From positions 62,001 through 126,000 of the forward strand of contig NZ_JAJOYX010000002.1 of NCBI RefSeq assembly GCF_022565915.1: 64,000 nucleotides of DNA, in the 5' to 3' direction. This DNA is from Nesterenkonia sp. LB17. GTDB taxonomy: Bacteria; Actinomycetota; Actinomycetes; Actinomycetales; Micrococcaceae. Position 1 is the first letter of the stretch. The number at the start of each line of letters is the position of its first letter. The translations under genes and the position numbers were made by a program. Below, one piece after another: positions 1-11,651 of the stretch. The notes beneath the pieces were generated by a model. The model was not told where the DNA came from. It saw nothing but the letters and a program-made list of their open reading frames with translations, and did no database searches.

Positions 1-460
1 GCAGCTCAACGCCAAGCTCAGCGCCGCGCTGCGCCACGGACTTGCTCCGGTGCTCTGCGTCGGCGAGGGCCTTGAGGTCCGTGAGGCCGGGAACCACGTG
101 GCTCACACCCTGGCCCAGCTCGAAGATGCGGTGACCGGCCGCAGCGCCGAGGAGCTCAGCGAGCTCGTCGTCGCCTACGAGCCCGTCTGGGCCATCGGCA
201 CCGGCAAGGTCGCCGGGCCGGAGGACGCGCAGGAGATGTCCGCCGCGATCCGCGCGAAGCTCGCCGAGCTGTACTCGGAAGGGTTCGCCGACACCGTCCG
301 GGTGCTCTACGGCGGTTCGGTGAAGTCCAAGAACGTCGCCTCGATCCTCGCCGGAGCAGACGTGGACGGCGCCCTGGTCGGCGGCGCGAGCCTGGACACC
401 GACGAGTTCAGCAAGATCGCCTCCTTCGAGAAGCACATCGACACCGGCGCGCAGGGCTGA
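1..460 (+). CDS. tpiA: Triosephosphate isomerase, C-terminal part (5' end outside window)
   Basis: Interconverts dihydroxyacetone phosphate and glyceraldehyde 3-phosphate in cytosolic glycolysis. The open frame enters from the window edge (codons from base 2), so only about 152 residues are seen. The active-site stretch [11 protein letters not shown] with its catalytic Glu is present, as is the phosphate-binding YGGSVK loop near the C terminus followed by VGGASL. The ending is intact (TGA). secG follows 70 bp downstream on the same strand, the usual actinobacterial gap-pgk-tpiA-secG order. Family assignment is very secure; only the missing N terminus is unknown. Confidence 0.97.
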   Translation, partial: QLNAKLSAALRHGLAPVLCVGEGLEVREAGNHVAHTLAQLEDAVTGRSAEELSELVVAYEPVWAIGTGKVAGPEDAQEMSAAIRAKLAELYSEGFADTVRVLYGGSVKSKNVASILAGADVDGALVGGASLDTDEFSKIASFEKHIDTGAQG

Positions 461-530
461 GGCCAGGGTTGAGCCCGTTCCGGGCTATCCTGGTAGCTGA
501 TTCGCCCACGTTCCATCACGAAAGGTCGCT

Positions 531-782
531 GTGTCTGCACTGACCATCACACTTCAGGTCATCCTCGCCGTGATCAGCCTGCTGCTGATCCTGCTCATCC
601 TCCTGCATAAAGGCCGCGGAGGAGGCATGTCTGACATGTTCGGCGGCGGCGTGACCTCATCCCTGGGGTCCTCCGGCGTGGCAGAGCGCAACCTGAACCG
701 GCTGACCATCACCCTGGCGGTGACCTGGGGCCTGATCATCGTCGCCCTGGGACTCATCGTCCCGATGGGCGCCGACATCTGA
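531..782 (+). CDS. secG: Preprotein translocase subunit SecG
   Basis: Small accessory subunit of the SecYEG membrane channel. The 83-residue protein has two hydrophobic segments (about residues 5-26 and 58-80) separated by the family's glycine-rich cytoplasmic loop HKGRGGGMSDMFGGG and a conserved SSGVAERNLNRLT region. It starts with GTG preceded by an AAAGG Shine-Dalgarno 6-7 bases upstream. Length and position after tpiA are typical. A strong hairpin terminator follows at 796-840. Confidence 0.95.
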   Translation: MSALTITLQVILAVISLLLILLILLHKGRGGGMSDMFGGGVTSSLGSSGVAERNLNRLTITLAVTWGLIIVALGLIVPMGADI

Positions 783-795
783 CGCTTCCGTACAG

Positions 796-840
796 GAGAA
801 AAGCCCAGCTCGACCACCACGGTCGACCTGGGCTTTTCTC
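796..840. terminator. Rho-independent terminator, probably bidirectional
   Basis: A 20-base stem (796-815 with 821-840, one mismatch at 809/827) closes a 5-base ACCAC loop. The arms begin with GAGAAAAG and end with CTTTTCTC, giving a T-rich tail in both directions. It sits between secG (plus) and pgl (minus), which converge here, so it can end both transcripts. Confidence 0.85.
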
Positions 841-848
841 ATGCCCAC

Positions 849-914
849 CCCTCCCGGGCGGTTGAGTTCTCCGGCGGTTACGTAGTAGCCGGAGAACTCA
901 ACCACACGGGAGGA
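849..914 (+). repeat. Palindromic REP-like element, copy 1
   Basis: Two perfect 16-base arms (860-875 GGTTGAGTTCTCCGGC and 888-903, its reverse complement) flank a 12-base core with TACGTA exactly at the centre (879-884). C-rich and G-rich flanks (CCCTCCCGGG on the left, CGGGAGG on the right) extend the symmetry. A second copy lies in inverted orientation at 12588-12655. It lies in the convergent secG/pgl intergenic space, beside the terminator. Confidence 0.85.
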
Positions 915-918
915 GGGG

Positions 919-1737
919 TCAGCGGAGTGTGCTGGCGGCTGCCTGATCCAGGTGCCAGATGGTCTCCCGAGCACCGCGGGCGTTGACCGCGGGGATCTCG
1001 GTGGCCTCGGTGCCAGGGGTGAGCGCCTTCGCGGCGGCCTCGGCCTTGTCCGCGCCGGCCACGACCATCCAGACCCGCTCGGCGGTGTGGATCGCCGGGA
1101 AGGTCAGCGTGATCCGCTGCAGCGGAGGCTTCGGGGACTCATCCTCACTGGTGGTCACCTGCTCGGTGACGTGCAGCGACGCCTTGCCCGGGAAGAGGCT
1201 GGCGACGTGACCGTCGGGGCCGACGCCGAGCAGCAGCACGTCGAAGCGGGGGAGCGCCAGGCCGGAGCGTCCGCCCTCGGCGCTGTGGCCCTGCAGCTCG
1301 GAGGCGTACATCTCCGCGCCGATGAAGGGCTCTGCGGCGTCTTCGGAGGTGGCCATCGGGTGGATGTTGCCCTCGGGAAGCCCGTGCTTCTCGATCAGAA
1401 CCTCGAGCAGCGCCTCGTGGGCCTGCACGGCGTTGCGCTCGGGGTCATCGCTGGGCAGCAGGCGCTCGTCGCCCCACCAGAAGTGCACCTTGTGCCAGGG
1501 CGGAGTCTCGGTGCCCGGCGTCGCGACCAGCTGTGCCACCTGAGCCAGGACGGCGACGCCGGCGCTGCCGCCGGTGAGCACCGCATGGGCGTCACCGTGG
1601 TGGCGTGCGGCGTCGACCAGGACCGCGAGCAGCCGCTCGGCGACCACCGTGACCAGCTGGTCCTTCTCGGCGTAGACCTCGGTGCGCGGGGCGGCCAGCG
1701 CCGCCTGGGATGAAGCGGCCTGAGGGGAATCTGTCAT
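919..1737 (-). CDS. pgl: 6-phosphogluconolactonase
   Basis: Hydrolyses 6-phosphogluconolactone to 6-phosphogluconate, the second step of the oxidative pentose phosphate pathway. The 272-residue protein carries the family motifs LTGGSAG, WWGDERLLP followed by SDDPERN, and the phosphate/active-site segment LLGVGPDGHVASLFPG. An N-terminal Ala/Ser-rich stretch of about 18 residues precedes the conserved fold. It is the last gene of the minus-strand tkt-tal-pgi-zwf-opcA-pgl run, 72 bp after opcA. Confidence 0.95.
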   Translation of the reverse strand: MTDSPQAASSQAALAAPRTEVYAEKDQLVTVVAERLLAVLVDAARHHGDAHAVLTGGSAGVAVLAQVAQLVATPGTETPPWHKVHFWWGDERLLPSDDPERNAVQAHEALLEVLIEKHGLPEGNIHPMATSEDAAEPFIGAEMYASELQGHSAEGGRSGLALPRFDVLLLGVGPDGHVASLFPGKASLHVTEQVTTSEDESPKPPLQRITLTFPAIHTAERVWMVVAGADKAEAAAKALTPGTEATEIPAVNARGARETIWHLDQAAASTLR

Positions 1738-1809
1738 GGGAGTGCATCCTTCCGCGGCATCGTCACTGATGCCACGAGCCTAGTATGTCGGTCAGTACAG
1801 CGCAGCAGC

Positions 1810-2772
1810 TCAGTTGAATCCAGGGGAGGCGCCGGAGAGATCGGTGGCCGGCAGCGCCCGGGTGAGCACCTCGCCGTAGACCTCATCGGAATCCAGCCGG
1901 CGCAGCTCCTCGGCCAGGCACACCTGAAGGGTGCGCACCGGCAGCGGCACGCCTTGGACGAGTCCGTCGGCGGAGCGCAGCTCGGCGATCTCCTCGCCGC
2001 GCGGCCTCGAGAGGCTCACGTCCCCGCTGGGGCGGTGGAAGGTGACCGCGGTTAGGGTGAGCGGCAGCTCGGACTCGACCGGTTGCGCCGTGGAGACCAG
2101 GCTGACCGAGATCCGCAGCGCCTGCTGCAGCCAGGCCGCGAGCAGCGCCGCGCTGGGCAGGTCCGCGGCGGCCTCCACGGTCACGCCGGTGAGCTCCGCG
2201 GGGTCCAGAGTGTCCAGGATGCTGGCCAGCTGGATCCGCCAGTGTGTCAGCCGGGTCCAGGCCAGATCGGTGTCGCCCGCGGTGTAGTGCGCGGAGATGC
2301 GCTGCAGCGCCTCCAGCGGGCGCGGGTCCATCGCCGAATCGGTGATCCGGCGGTGCGCGATCCGCCCGATCGGGGTGGAGCCGACGTTCTCCGGCAGCTC
2401 ATCGGCCCACCAGGCCACGATCGGGGCGTCGGGCAGCAGAAGCGCCGAGACCATCGCCTCGGTCTGCTCGGCGAGCTCGCCGGAGGCTTCCAGCACGATC
2501 ACCTCGGAGGCGCCTGCGTCACCGCCGACCCGGATCTGCGCATCCAGCCGGGTCTCATCCGCGACCTGCCCGGAGGCCAGCACGATGATCCGGCAGGGAT
2601 GCTCCCGGGAGGCCAGGTTCGCCGCGGCGATGGCGGGCTCGGCATTGTCCTTCGAGGTGAGGATGACCAGGGTCAGCACCCGGGTCAGGGCGACGACGCC
2701 GCCGTCCTCGCGCAGCTCACGCAGCTTCTTGGAGACCTTGGAGGTGGTGGTGTTCTCGATGTCGACGATCAC
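1810..2772 (-). CDS. opcA: Glucose-6-phosphate dehydrogenase assembly protein OpcA
   Basis: OpcA-family proteins associate with and activate glucose-6-phosphate dehydrogenase; in actinobacteria opcA follows zwf, as here (10-bp gap). The chosen start is GTG at 2772 (VIVDIENTTTSKVSKKL), because an AAGGAG lies 6 bases upstream; a longer open frame reaching 2976 would overlap zwf and lacks support. The 320-residue product has the conserved early RVLTLVI segment, IIVLASG and DAPIVAWWADELP with the family's tryptophan pair. Length is normal. Confidence 0.93.
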   Translation of the reverse strand: MIVDIENTTTSKVSKKLRELREDGGVVALTRVLTLVILTSKDNAEPAIAAANLASREHPCRIIVLASGQVADETRLDAQIRVGGDAGASEVIVLEASGELAEQTEAMVSALLLPDAPIVAWWADELPENVGSTPIGRIAHRRITDSAMDPRPLEALQRISAHYTAGDTDLAWTRLTHWRIQLASILDTLDPAELTGVTVEAAADLPSAALLAAWLQQALRISVSLVSTAQPVESELPLTLTAVTFHRPSGDVSLSRPRGEEIAELRSADGLVQGVPLPVRTLQVCLAEELRRLDSDEVYGEVLTRALPATDLSGASPGFN

Positions 2773-2782
2773 GGGATTCTCC

Positions 2783-4407
<1,625 letters not shown>

Positions 4408-4411
<4 letters not shown>

Positions 4412-6057
4412 AGGGCGTCCACGGTCTCGATGACCTGGGTCAGGCCCGCGGTGCGGTCATTGAGGTGCACCTGCAGCACCGGCATGTCGTGTCCGGCCAG
4501 GACCTGGGCGTCGCCCTCGGCCTGGGCGGCGATCAGCTTCGACAGCGTGAACGGCCGGTCCGGGACCTCGACGTCGGTGCTGGAGCTGGTGGTCAGCTGC
4601 AGGAAGGCGCCGATATGGGGCCCGCCCTTGTGGAACTGTCCGGTGGAGTGCAGGAACCGGGGTCCCCAGCCGAAGGTCACCGGGCGTCCGGAGAGCGAGG
4701 AGAGCTGGGCGCGGATGGCTTCGAGCTGGGTCTCGGTGGTGCGGTCCAGGTACGCGGTGACCGCCAGGTAGCCGTCCTCCGGGACAGCCTTCACCAGCGC
4801 CTGCAGAGCCTCGCTCAGGTTCGACGCGTCGGCGTCGGTCAGCGCGGACCCGCCGAGGGTGCGGAACGCCACGGCGCCGTCGGTCACGGAGTCCCCGGCC
4901 TCGGGGGCGGGCGCGTCGAGCAGACCGCGGGCGGCGGTCTTGGCGGATTCCACGTCGGGCTGGTCGAAGGGGTTGATGCTCAGCAGCGCGCCGGCGACCA
5001 CGGTGGCGACCTCCCAGAGCATGAACTGCGCCCCGAGGCTGCCGCCGGTGCGCACCGCGTGGGAGCTGACCACCAGATCGGCGTCGTCGTTGTCCACCGA
5101 GGCGCCGTCTTCGACCTCGACGTCGATGATCTGGGTGATCAGCACGTCGTCGACGTCGCGGTGCAGCTCGGGCTCGCCGTCGGCGACGATCACCGGCAGC
5201 AGACCGGTGCCGTTCTTGCCGGTGGACTCGGCGACCAGCTGTTCGATCCAGTTGCCCAGCCCGATCAGCGGGGAGCCGGCGTCGACGATCACGAGCTTGT
5301 TGCGCAGCGGGACGGTGCCGCCGATGGCGGAACCCAGGCGCAGGCCGGGGTTGTCGGCGTCGTCCTCGGCGAGGATCGCGAGCGAGTCCTCGGCGTCGTC
5401 GAGCAGGGATTCCACGTCGGCACCGGCCAGGCCGGAGGGGACCAGACCGAAGGCGGTGAGCGCGGAGTAGCGCCCGCCCACGGTGGGGTCGGCCTCGAAG
5501 ATCGCACGCACTCCGGCCTCGGCGGAGGACTTCGCCAGCGGGGAGCCGGGGTCGGTGACGATCACGGTGCGGGTCACGGCGTCGATCCCGGCCTCGGTCA
5601 TGGCCTGCTGCACGATCCGGCGCTGCGAGTCGGTCTCCACGGTGGAGCCGGACTTCGAGGAGACCACGAGCACGGTCTTCTCGATGTCGGTGCCGATCAC
5701 GGCGGCGACATGCTGCGGGTCGGTGGAGTCCAGCACGGTGAGCTCGACCCCGGCGGTGGCGCAGATGACCTCGGGCGCCAGCGAGGACCCGCCCATGCCC
5801 GCGAGCACCACCCGGGTGAGGCCTTCGGCGGCGAGCTCCTCGCGCAGCGCGGCGATCTTGGGCAGCAGCGCGCGGGAGTCCTCGAAGAGCGAGACCCAGC
5901 CGAGCCGCTTGCTGGCCTCGTCCTCGGCGGCCACACCCCAGAGGGTGTGGTCCTTGGCGGCCAGCCGGGAGGCGAATTCGTGGTCGAGCAGACCTGGAAC
6001 CTGGTTCTCGGCGGCCTGACGGGCCGCTCCGGTCAGTGTCAGGGAGAGTGAGCTCAT
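4408..6057 (-). CDS. pgi: Glucose-6-phosphate isomerase
   Basis: Interconverts glucose 6-phosphate and fructose 6-phosphate, linking glycolysis to the pentose phosphate operon it sits in. The 549-residue protein has the sugar-isomerase signatures LAGMGGSSLAPEV, VVSSKSGSTVET, and GKNGTGLLPV. It is the divergent actinobacterial form of the family, often found next to tal. ATG start with a purine-rich GAAAGGAAGC just upstream. A 221-bp gap separates it from tal and holds no gene that I can support. Confidence 0.93.
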
Positions 6058-6278
6058 GACGTGCTTCCTTTCTCAGCCGAACGCCTCGGTTCAGCCTGGC
6101 CAGCATCTGCGCTTATAGGGGGCCGGTGGGATTGACGTGGCTGTTGTCCCTGATCGGCGCCCGGTGGGGGAGTCTCTGCTCCAGTCTTGCTGGATCAAGA
6201 CGCCGCCTGGGCCGGGCGCCGTACGGGGTGAACAGTCGAATGATCAGCTCAGCGTGCGAGCCGACCGGCATGCACGGT

Positions 6279-7400
6279 TCAGCTGTTGCGCTTGAGCCCA
6301 TCATCGATGGTGCCCAGCAGGCCAGTCCAGGAGACCTCGAACTTCTGCAGACCCTCGGTCTCCAGGGTGTCGACGACCTCGCGGTAGCTGATCCCGGCGG
6401 CGGAGATGCCGTCGAGGACCCGGTTGGCCTCCACGTAGGTGTCGGCGAGCGTGTCCTTCTCGACGACGCCGTGGTCGGCCAGCGCCAGCAGGGTCTTCTC
6501 CGGCATGGTGTTGACCACGTCGGCGCCGGCCAGCTCGGTCACGTACAGGGTGTCCGAGAGGTTCGGGTCCTTGGTGCCGGTGGAGGCCAGCAGCAGCCGC
6601 TGCGGGCGTCCGCCGCGCTCGGCCAGCAGCTGCCAGCGCTCGGAGGAGAAGGTCTCCACCGCGATCTGGTGCGCCAGTCGGGCGTTGGCGACGGCGGCCT
6701 GGGACTTCAGCTTCTCGGTGCCGGGCTTGCCCGCTTCGGCGGCGAGCTCCAGGCGCTTGTCGATCTCGGCGTCCACGCGGGAGACGAAGAAGGAGGCCAC
6801 CGAGTGGATCTTCGAGATGTCGATCCCGTCCGAGTGGGCCTTCTCCAGGCCGAGCATGAACGCGTTGATGACCGCGCGGTAGCGCTCGAGCGAGAAGACC
6901 AGGGTCACGTTGACGCTGATCCCCTCGGCGGTCACCGCGGCGATCGCCTCGATGCCCTCGACGGTGGCGGGAATCTTGATCAGCACGTTCTCCCGGTCCA
7001 CCGCCTTGTAGAGCTCGCGGGCCTGGGCGATGGTGCCGGCGGCGTCACGGGCCAGCCGGGGGTCGACCTCGATGGAGACCCGGCCGTCGACGCCGTCGGT
7101 GGCGGCGTAGACCCCGGCGAACACGTCGCAGGCCTCACGCACATCGGCGGTGGTGATGTCGAAGACGGCCTTCTCGGCGTCGGCTCCGGCGGCGGCCAGC
7201 TCGGTGAGCTGCGCCTCGTAGGCCTCGCCGTCCTTCAGCGCGGACTCGAAGATGGTCGGGTTGGTGGTGACGCCGACGATGTTGTGGGTCTCGATCAGCT
7301 TCGCCAGCGAGCCGGAGTTCAGCCGTTCGCGGGAGAGGTCGTCGAGCCAGATCGAGACGCCGAGGTCGGAGAGCGCCTGAGTGTTCTTGTTTGCAGTCAT
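6279..7400 (-). CDS. tal: Transaldolase
   Basis: Transfers a dihydroxyacetone unit between sedoheptulose 7-phosphate and glyceraldehyde 3-phosphate in the non-oxidative pentose phosphate branch. At 373 residues it matches the long actinobacterial type (TalB-like subfamily with the [13 protein letters not shown] terminus). The Schiff-base lysine is in VLIKIPAT (about residue 139); GVTTNPTIF and [11 protein letters not shown] are also present. It lies between tkt (69 bp upstream) and pgi. GGAGAACA precedes the ATG. Confidence 0.96.
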   Translation of the reverse strand: MTANKNTQALSDLGVSIWLDDLSRERLNSGSLAKLIETHNIVGVTTNPTIFESALKDGEAYEAQLTELAAAGADAEKAVFDITTADVREACDVFAGVYAATDGVDGRVSIEVDPRLARDAAGTIAQARELYKAVDRENVLIKIPATVEGIEAIAAVTAEGISVNVTLVFSLERYRAVINAFMLGLEKAHSDGIDISKIHSVASFFVSRVDAEIDKRLELAAEAGKPGTEKLKSQAAVANARLAHQIAVETFSSERWQLLAERGGRPQRLLLASTGTKDPNLSDTLYVTELAGADVVNTMPEKTLLALADHGVVEKDTLADTYVEANRVLDGISAAGISYREVVDTLETEGLQKFEVSWTGLLGTIDDGLKRNS

Positions 7401-7469
7401 ATCTGTTCTCCTGATGCCAGGTGATGGATGAGTCTTTGCGCGCCGGGTGCCTCCAGGAGGCGGCGGCGA

Positions 7470-9581
7470 TTAGGAGGCGGCGGCGATGGATTCCTGGGCG
7501 GCCTCGGTGACGGCGGCGGCGGTGATGCCGAACTGCTCGTAGAGCACCTTGTAGTCGGCGGAGGCGCCGAAGTGATCCAGGCCGATGATCCGGCCTGCGT
7601 CACCGACGATGTCGCGCCAGCCCATGGAGGACGCGGCCTCCACCGAGACGCGTGCCCTGACCGCGGCCGGGATGACGCTCTCGCGGTAGGCGGCGTCCTG
7701 CTCGAAGAACCACTCGCGGCAGGTCATCGAGACCACCCGGGCGGCGATGTTCTGCTCGGCCAGCGCTTCGCGGGCCTGCACGGCCAGCTGGACCTCGGAG
7801 CCGGTGCCGATGAGCACGACGTCGGGGGTCACCACGGCGCCGTCGCGGACGGCCTCGGCGAGCACGTAGGCTCCCTTGGCCGCGCCCTCGACCGCACCGA
7901 ACTCGGTGGCGGTGGCCGCACCGGCGCCGCGGGCGTAGGTGGGGATGTTCTGCCGGGTCAGCGCCAGACCGGCGGGACGGTCGTTGCGGCGCAGCACCTC
8001 GCGCCAGGCGATGGCCACCTCGTTGGCGTCGCCGGGACGCACCACATCGAGGTTCGGGATGGCGCGCAGGGTGGCGAGCTGCTCCACCGGCTGGTGGGTG
8101 GGGCCGTCCTCGCCCAGGCCGATGGAGTCATGGGTCCAGACGAAGATCGATCCCGCGCCCATCAGCGCGGCCAGCCGGATGGCGGGGCGCTGGTAGTCGG
8201 AGAAGATCAGGAAGGTCCCGTTGTAGGTGCGCAGCGGGGTGGACAGCGAGATGCCGTTGCTGATCGCGGCCGCGGCGTGCTCACGGATCCCGAAGTGCAG
8301 GTTGCGCCCGTAGGGGTTGCCGGTGAACTTCTCGGTGGAGTGGGACTCCGGGATGAAGGAGTCGTAGCCGGCCAGCAGGGTGTTGTTGGACCCGGCGAGG
8401 TCGGCGGAGCCGCCCCAGAGCTCGGGCAGCACCTCGGCGATGCCGTTGAGCACCTTGCCCGAGGCCGAGCGGGTGGCGACCTCTTCCCCGGCGGGGAACT
8501 CCGGCAGCTGGGATTCCCAGCCCTCGGGCAGCTCGCCGGCGGTGAGCCGGTCCAGCAGCTTGGCCTCATCGGCGTGGGCCTCGCGCCAGGAGGCGTACTT
8601 GGAGTCCCATTCCTTGCGGGTCTCGACGCTGCGGGTGAGGATCTTGCGGGCGTGGTCGATGACCTCGTCCTCCACGGCGAAGTGGGCTGACGTGTCGAAG
8701 CCGAGCAGCTCCTTGAGCGCCTCGAGCTCCTCGGTGCCCAGCTTGGCGCCGTGGATCCCGCCGGTGTTCTTCTTCTTCGGCGAGGGGTAGCCGATCATGG
8801 TGCGCAGCGCGATGAGCGAGGGCTTGGAGGTCTCGGCCTTGGCCGCCTCCAGCGCGCGGTGCAGCTCGTTGATGTCTTCGTCGTAGTCGCCGGTCTGCAT
8901 CCAGTCCACGCGCTGGACGTGCCAGCCGTAGGCCCGGTAGCGGGCCTGGACGTCCTCGGTGAAGGAGATGTCGGTGTCGTCCTCGATGGAGATCTTGTTG
9001 TCGTCCCAGATCACCACGAGGTTGCCGAGCTCCTGGTGCCCGGCGAGCGAGGAGGCCTCGGAGGTCACGCCCTCCTGGAGGTCGCCGTCGGAGGCGATGA
9101 CCCAGATGGTGTGGTCGAAGGGGGACTCTCCGGCGGGGGCGTCGGGGTCCATCAGTCCGCGCATCCGGCGCTGGCCGTAGGCGAAGCCGACCGAGGAGGC
9201 CAGGCCCTGGCCCAGCGGGCCGGTGGTGATCTCCACGCCGGCGGTGTGGCCGTACTCGGGGTGGCCGGGGGTGAGCGAGTCCCAGGTGCGCAGCGCGGCC
9301 AGGTCCTCGACCTCGAGGCCGTAGCCGGAGAAGTAGAGCTGCAGGTACAGGGTCAGGGAGGTGTGACCGGGGGAGAGGATGAAGCGGTCGCGGCCGATCC
9401 ACTTGGGATCGGTCGGATCGTGCTTCATCACCTTCTGGAACAGCAGGTAGGCGGCTGGGGCCAACGACATCGCGGTGCCGGGGTGGCCGGAGCCGACCTT
9501 TTCGACGGCGTCTGCGGCCAGCACGCGCAGCGTGTCGACTGCTCGCTTGTCCAGATCGGTGAATACGGCATTATCGGTCAC
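7470..9581 (-). CDS. tkt: Transketolase
   Basis: Thiamine-diphosphate enzyme that moves two-carbon ketol units in the pentose phosphate pathway. I place the start at GTG 9581 (VTDNAVFTDLDKRAV), directly after a GGAGGAAACATA ribosome site; the longer frame to 9710 lacks one. The 703-residue product shows SGHPGTAMSLAPAAYLLF, the ThDP motif SDGDLQEGVTSEA ending at WDDNKISIE, and the pyrimidine-domain FGIREHAAA. It is the first gene of the six-gene pentose phosphate run. A TAGGGT hexamer at 9658-9653 on the minus strand is a possible -10. Confidence 0.97.
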   Translation of the reverse strand: MTDNAVFTDLDKRAVDTLRVLAADAVEKVGSGHPGTAMSLAPAAYLLFQKVMKHDPTDPKWIGRDRFILSPGHTSLTLYLQLYFSGYGLEVEDLAALRTWDSLTPGHPEYGHTAGVEITTGPLGQGLASSVGFAYGQRRMRGLMDPDAPAGESPFDHTIWVIASDGDLQEGVTSEASSLAGHQELGNLVVIWDDNKISIEDDTDISFTEDVQARYRAYGWHVQRVDWMQTGDYDEDINELHRALEAAKAETSKPSLIALRTMIGYPSPKKKNTGGIHGAKLGTEELEALKELLGFDTSAHFAVEDEVIDHARKILTRSVETRKEWDSKYASWREAHADEAKLLDRLTAGELPEGWESQLPEFPAGEEVATRSASGKVLNGIAEVLPELWGGSADLAGSNNTLLAGYDSFIPESHSTEKFTGNPYGRNLHFGIREHAAAAISNGISLSTPLRTYNGTFLIFSDYQRPAIRLAALMGAGSIFVWTHDSIGLGEDGPTHQPVEQLATLRAIPNLDVVRPGDANEVAIAWREVLRRNDRPAGLALTRQNIPTYARGAGAATATEFGAVEGAAKGAYVLAEAVRDGAVVTPDVVLIGTGSEVQLAVQAREALAEQNIAARVVSMTCREWFFEQDAAYRESVIPAAVRARVSVEAASSMGWRDIVGDAGRIIGLDHFGASADYKVLYEQFGITAAAVTEAAQESIAAAS

Positions 9582-9761
9582 TATGTTTCCTCCAGATGGT
9601 GAGGGACGGTGGACAACGAGGGCCGCGCACATCGTTGTGCCGCGCAGGTTCAACCCTACCGGGGTAGAGGCTATTCCTGGCGGATCATCAGAGCATTGCA
9701 GAATGCTCACGCGTGATGATCGCGAGTATGAGGTCTTGGAGCTGCGACGTCTACGGGCAGC

Positions 9762-10754
9762 TCAGCCCATCCCCAGGGCCAGGGAGATGAGCTCGAAGGA
9801 GCGGTGATCGATCACCAGGTCTGCCTGCTCGGCCAGTGCGGGCTTCGCGCAGAAGGCGATCCCCACTCCGGCGGCCGCCAGCATGTCCAGGTCGTTGGCG
9901 CCATCGCCGACGGCGACCACGTTGCGGGGGAGCAGCCCCTGTGACGCCGACCACTGTTCAAGATACTCCCTCTTGGCCGCACGGTCGACGACGGCGCCCC
10001 GGACGGTCCCCTCCAGGGTTCCCTGCGCCGAGATGGCCAGGTCATTGGCGTGGTAGCCGGTGAGTCCCAGATCAGCGGCCAGCGGAGCCAGCACCTGGAG
10101 GAACCCGCCGGAGACGGCGTAGCTGGGCCAGCCGCGGCGGCGCAGGTCTGCGAGCAGCTCGCGGGCGCCCTGCGTGGGGGTGATCGCGGCGAGGGTGGAA
10201 TCGATCACGCCCTCGGGCAGTCCGGTGAGCGCCTGGACCCGCTGGTGCAGCGAGGCCGCGAAGTCGATCTCTCCGCGCATCGCGCGCTCGGTGACCTCGG
10301 CGACCTCGGCCTCGCGGCCGGCGTCGCGGGCCAGCAGCTCGATGACCTCCTGGTCGATGAGCGTGGAGTCCACGTCCATCAGCAGCATCAGCCGGCCGTC
10401 CTCGGCGTGCAGCTGGGCCCGCCGCGGGGCGGGCAGCACCGTCTGGGTGACCGTGCCCTCGAGCTGATGAGCGGCGTCTTCGAGCAGCGAGACCGCCAGC
10501 TGCGAGCCGTAGGAGTCATCGGAGTCATCGAGCGTCAGGGACCAGCGCACGGCGGAGACCTCGGTGCCGTCGCCCAGCGGGACCTGGCGCAGCTCCACGC
10601 TGTGCACGACGCCGCGCCGGGAGAACTCGTGGGTCAGCGAGCGGATGAGCGGCCCGTCCAGCTCAGCGGCCGCCAACATGGCCACCGTGCCGTGGGGGAG
10701 ATCAGGGCTGGGCAGATCAAGTGTGCGGAGATCATGGTGAGGGTGCGCAGTCAT
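9762..10754 (-). CDS. serB: Phosphoserine phosphatase
   Basis: Haloacid-dehalogenase-family phosphatase for the last step of serine synthesis. The nucleophile motif DVDSTLIDQEVIE is near residue 126 and the metal-binding motif VGDGANDLDMLAAAG near the C terminus; ITPTQGARELL and YAVSGGF lie between. The N-terminal ~110 residues look like the ACT-like regulatory domain of long SerB proteins. It is divergent from the ABC ATPase gene at 10803 with only 48 bp between them. A minus-strand TAGGCT (10769-10764) lies 9 bases before the ATG, so the leader, if any, is very short. Confidence 0.94.
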   Translation of the reverse strand: MTAHPHHDLRTLDLPSPDLPHGTVAMLAAAELDGPLIRSLTHEFSRRGVVHSVELRQVPLGDGTEVSAVRWSLTLDDSDDSYGSQLAVSLLEDAAHQLEGTVTQTVLPAPRRAQLHAEDGRLMLLMDVDSTLIDQEVIELLARDAGREAEVAEVTERAMRGEIDFAASLHQRVQALTGLPEGVIDSTLAAITPTQGARELLADLRRRGWPSYAVSGGFLQVLAPLAADLGLTGYHANDLAISAQGTLEGTVRGAVVDRAAKREYLEQWSASQGLLPRNVVAVGDGANDLDMLAAAGVGIAFCAKPALAEQADLVIDHRSFELISLALGMG

Positions 10755-10802
10755 AGCGTGTTCAGCCTATAGCGCCTCATCGGGTTCGATAGTGTTGGGC
10801 CC

Positions 10803-11651
10803 ATGAGCCCTGTCCTCGATATCCAGAATGTCAGCGTGCGCCGCGGGCGCAAGAAACTCCTCGATGACGTCTCCTGGACGGTGAACGAGGACGAGCGCTG
10901 GGTGATTCTGGGGCCGAACGGGGCGGGCAAGACCACTCTGCTGCAGATCGCCGCCGCCCGGATGTTCCCGACCACCGGTACGGCCGCGATCCTCGATGAG
11001 CAGCTCGGCGCCGTCGACGTCTTCGAGCTGCGCCCGCTGATCGGCTTCAGCTCCAACTCGCTGACCACCACGGTCCCGATGCAGGAGACGGCGCTCAACG
11101 TCGTCGTCACCGCCGCCTACGGGGTCACCGGACGCTGGCGCGAGGAGTACGAGCAGCTCGATGAGCGCCGGGCCTTCGCGCTGCTCAACGAGTGGGGCGT
11201 GGGCACGGTCTTCGACCGTCCCTTCGGCACCCTCTCCGAGGGGGAGCGCAAGCGGGTCCAGATCGCCCGGGCGCTGATGACCGACCCAGAGCTGCTGCTG
11301 CTCGACGAGCCCGGCGCCGGACTGGACCTGGGCGGACGCGAGGCGCTCGTGGCGCGGACCAGCGAGCTGGTCCGCAGCGAAGAGGCTCCCACCACCGTGC
11401 TGGTCACCCACCACCTCGAAGAGATCCCGCCCGGCTTCACCCACGTGCTGCTGCTGCGCGACGGCAAGACCGTCGCCGCGGGACCGATCGAGGAGACCAT
11501 GACCTCGGCGAACCTCTCCACCACCTTTGACACCGAGCTTGATCTGATCCACCGCGACGGGCGCTATTCGGCCTTCAAGAAGCAGCCCGAGGCGGCTGTG
11601 GCCGGCTCCATGGCTGCTCCGGCGGCTGGGCTGTCGCAGGCTCGTGGTTGA
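10803..11651 (+). CDS. ABC transporter ATP-binding protein
   Basis: Cytosolic ATPase of the ABC superfamily. Walker A GPNGAGKTT (residues 37-45), signature LSEGERKRVQIARAL (near 143), Walker B LLLLDEPGAGLDL (near 163) and H-loop VTHHLEEIP are all intact. No transmembrane domain gene of a matching transporter is adjacent. The next gene encodes a TSUP permease, which is normally ABC-independent, although start/stop overlap shows the two are co-translated. A divergent serB partner is common for this ATPase in actinobacteria. TAGTGT at 10790-10795 lies 7 bases before the ATG with no Shine-Dalgarno, suggesting a leaderless message. The substrate is unknown. Confidence 0.9.
   Translation: MSPVLDIQNVSVRRGRKKLLDDVSWTVNEDERWVILGPNGAGKTTLLQIAAARMFPTTGTAAILDEQLGAVDVFELRPLIGFSSNSLTTTVPMQETALNVVVTAAYGVTGRWREEYEQLDERRAFALLNEWGVGTVFDRPFGTLSEGERKRVQIARALMTDPELLLLDEPGAGLDLGGREALVARTSELVRSEEAPTTVLVTHHLEEIPPGFTHVLLLRDGKTVAAGPIEETMTSANLSTTFDTELDLIHRDGRYSAFKKQPEAAVAGSMAAPAAGLSQARG

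Noticed and set aside
461-530. Hairpin AGCCC-GTTCC-GGGCT after tpiA as terminator
   Set aside because: Five-base stem without a T-run and placed before the co-directional secG; not convincing.
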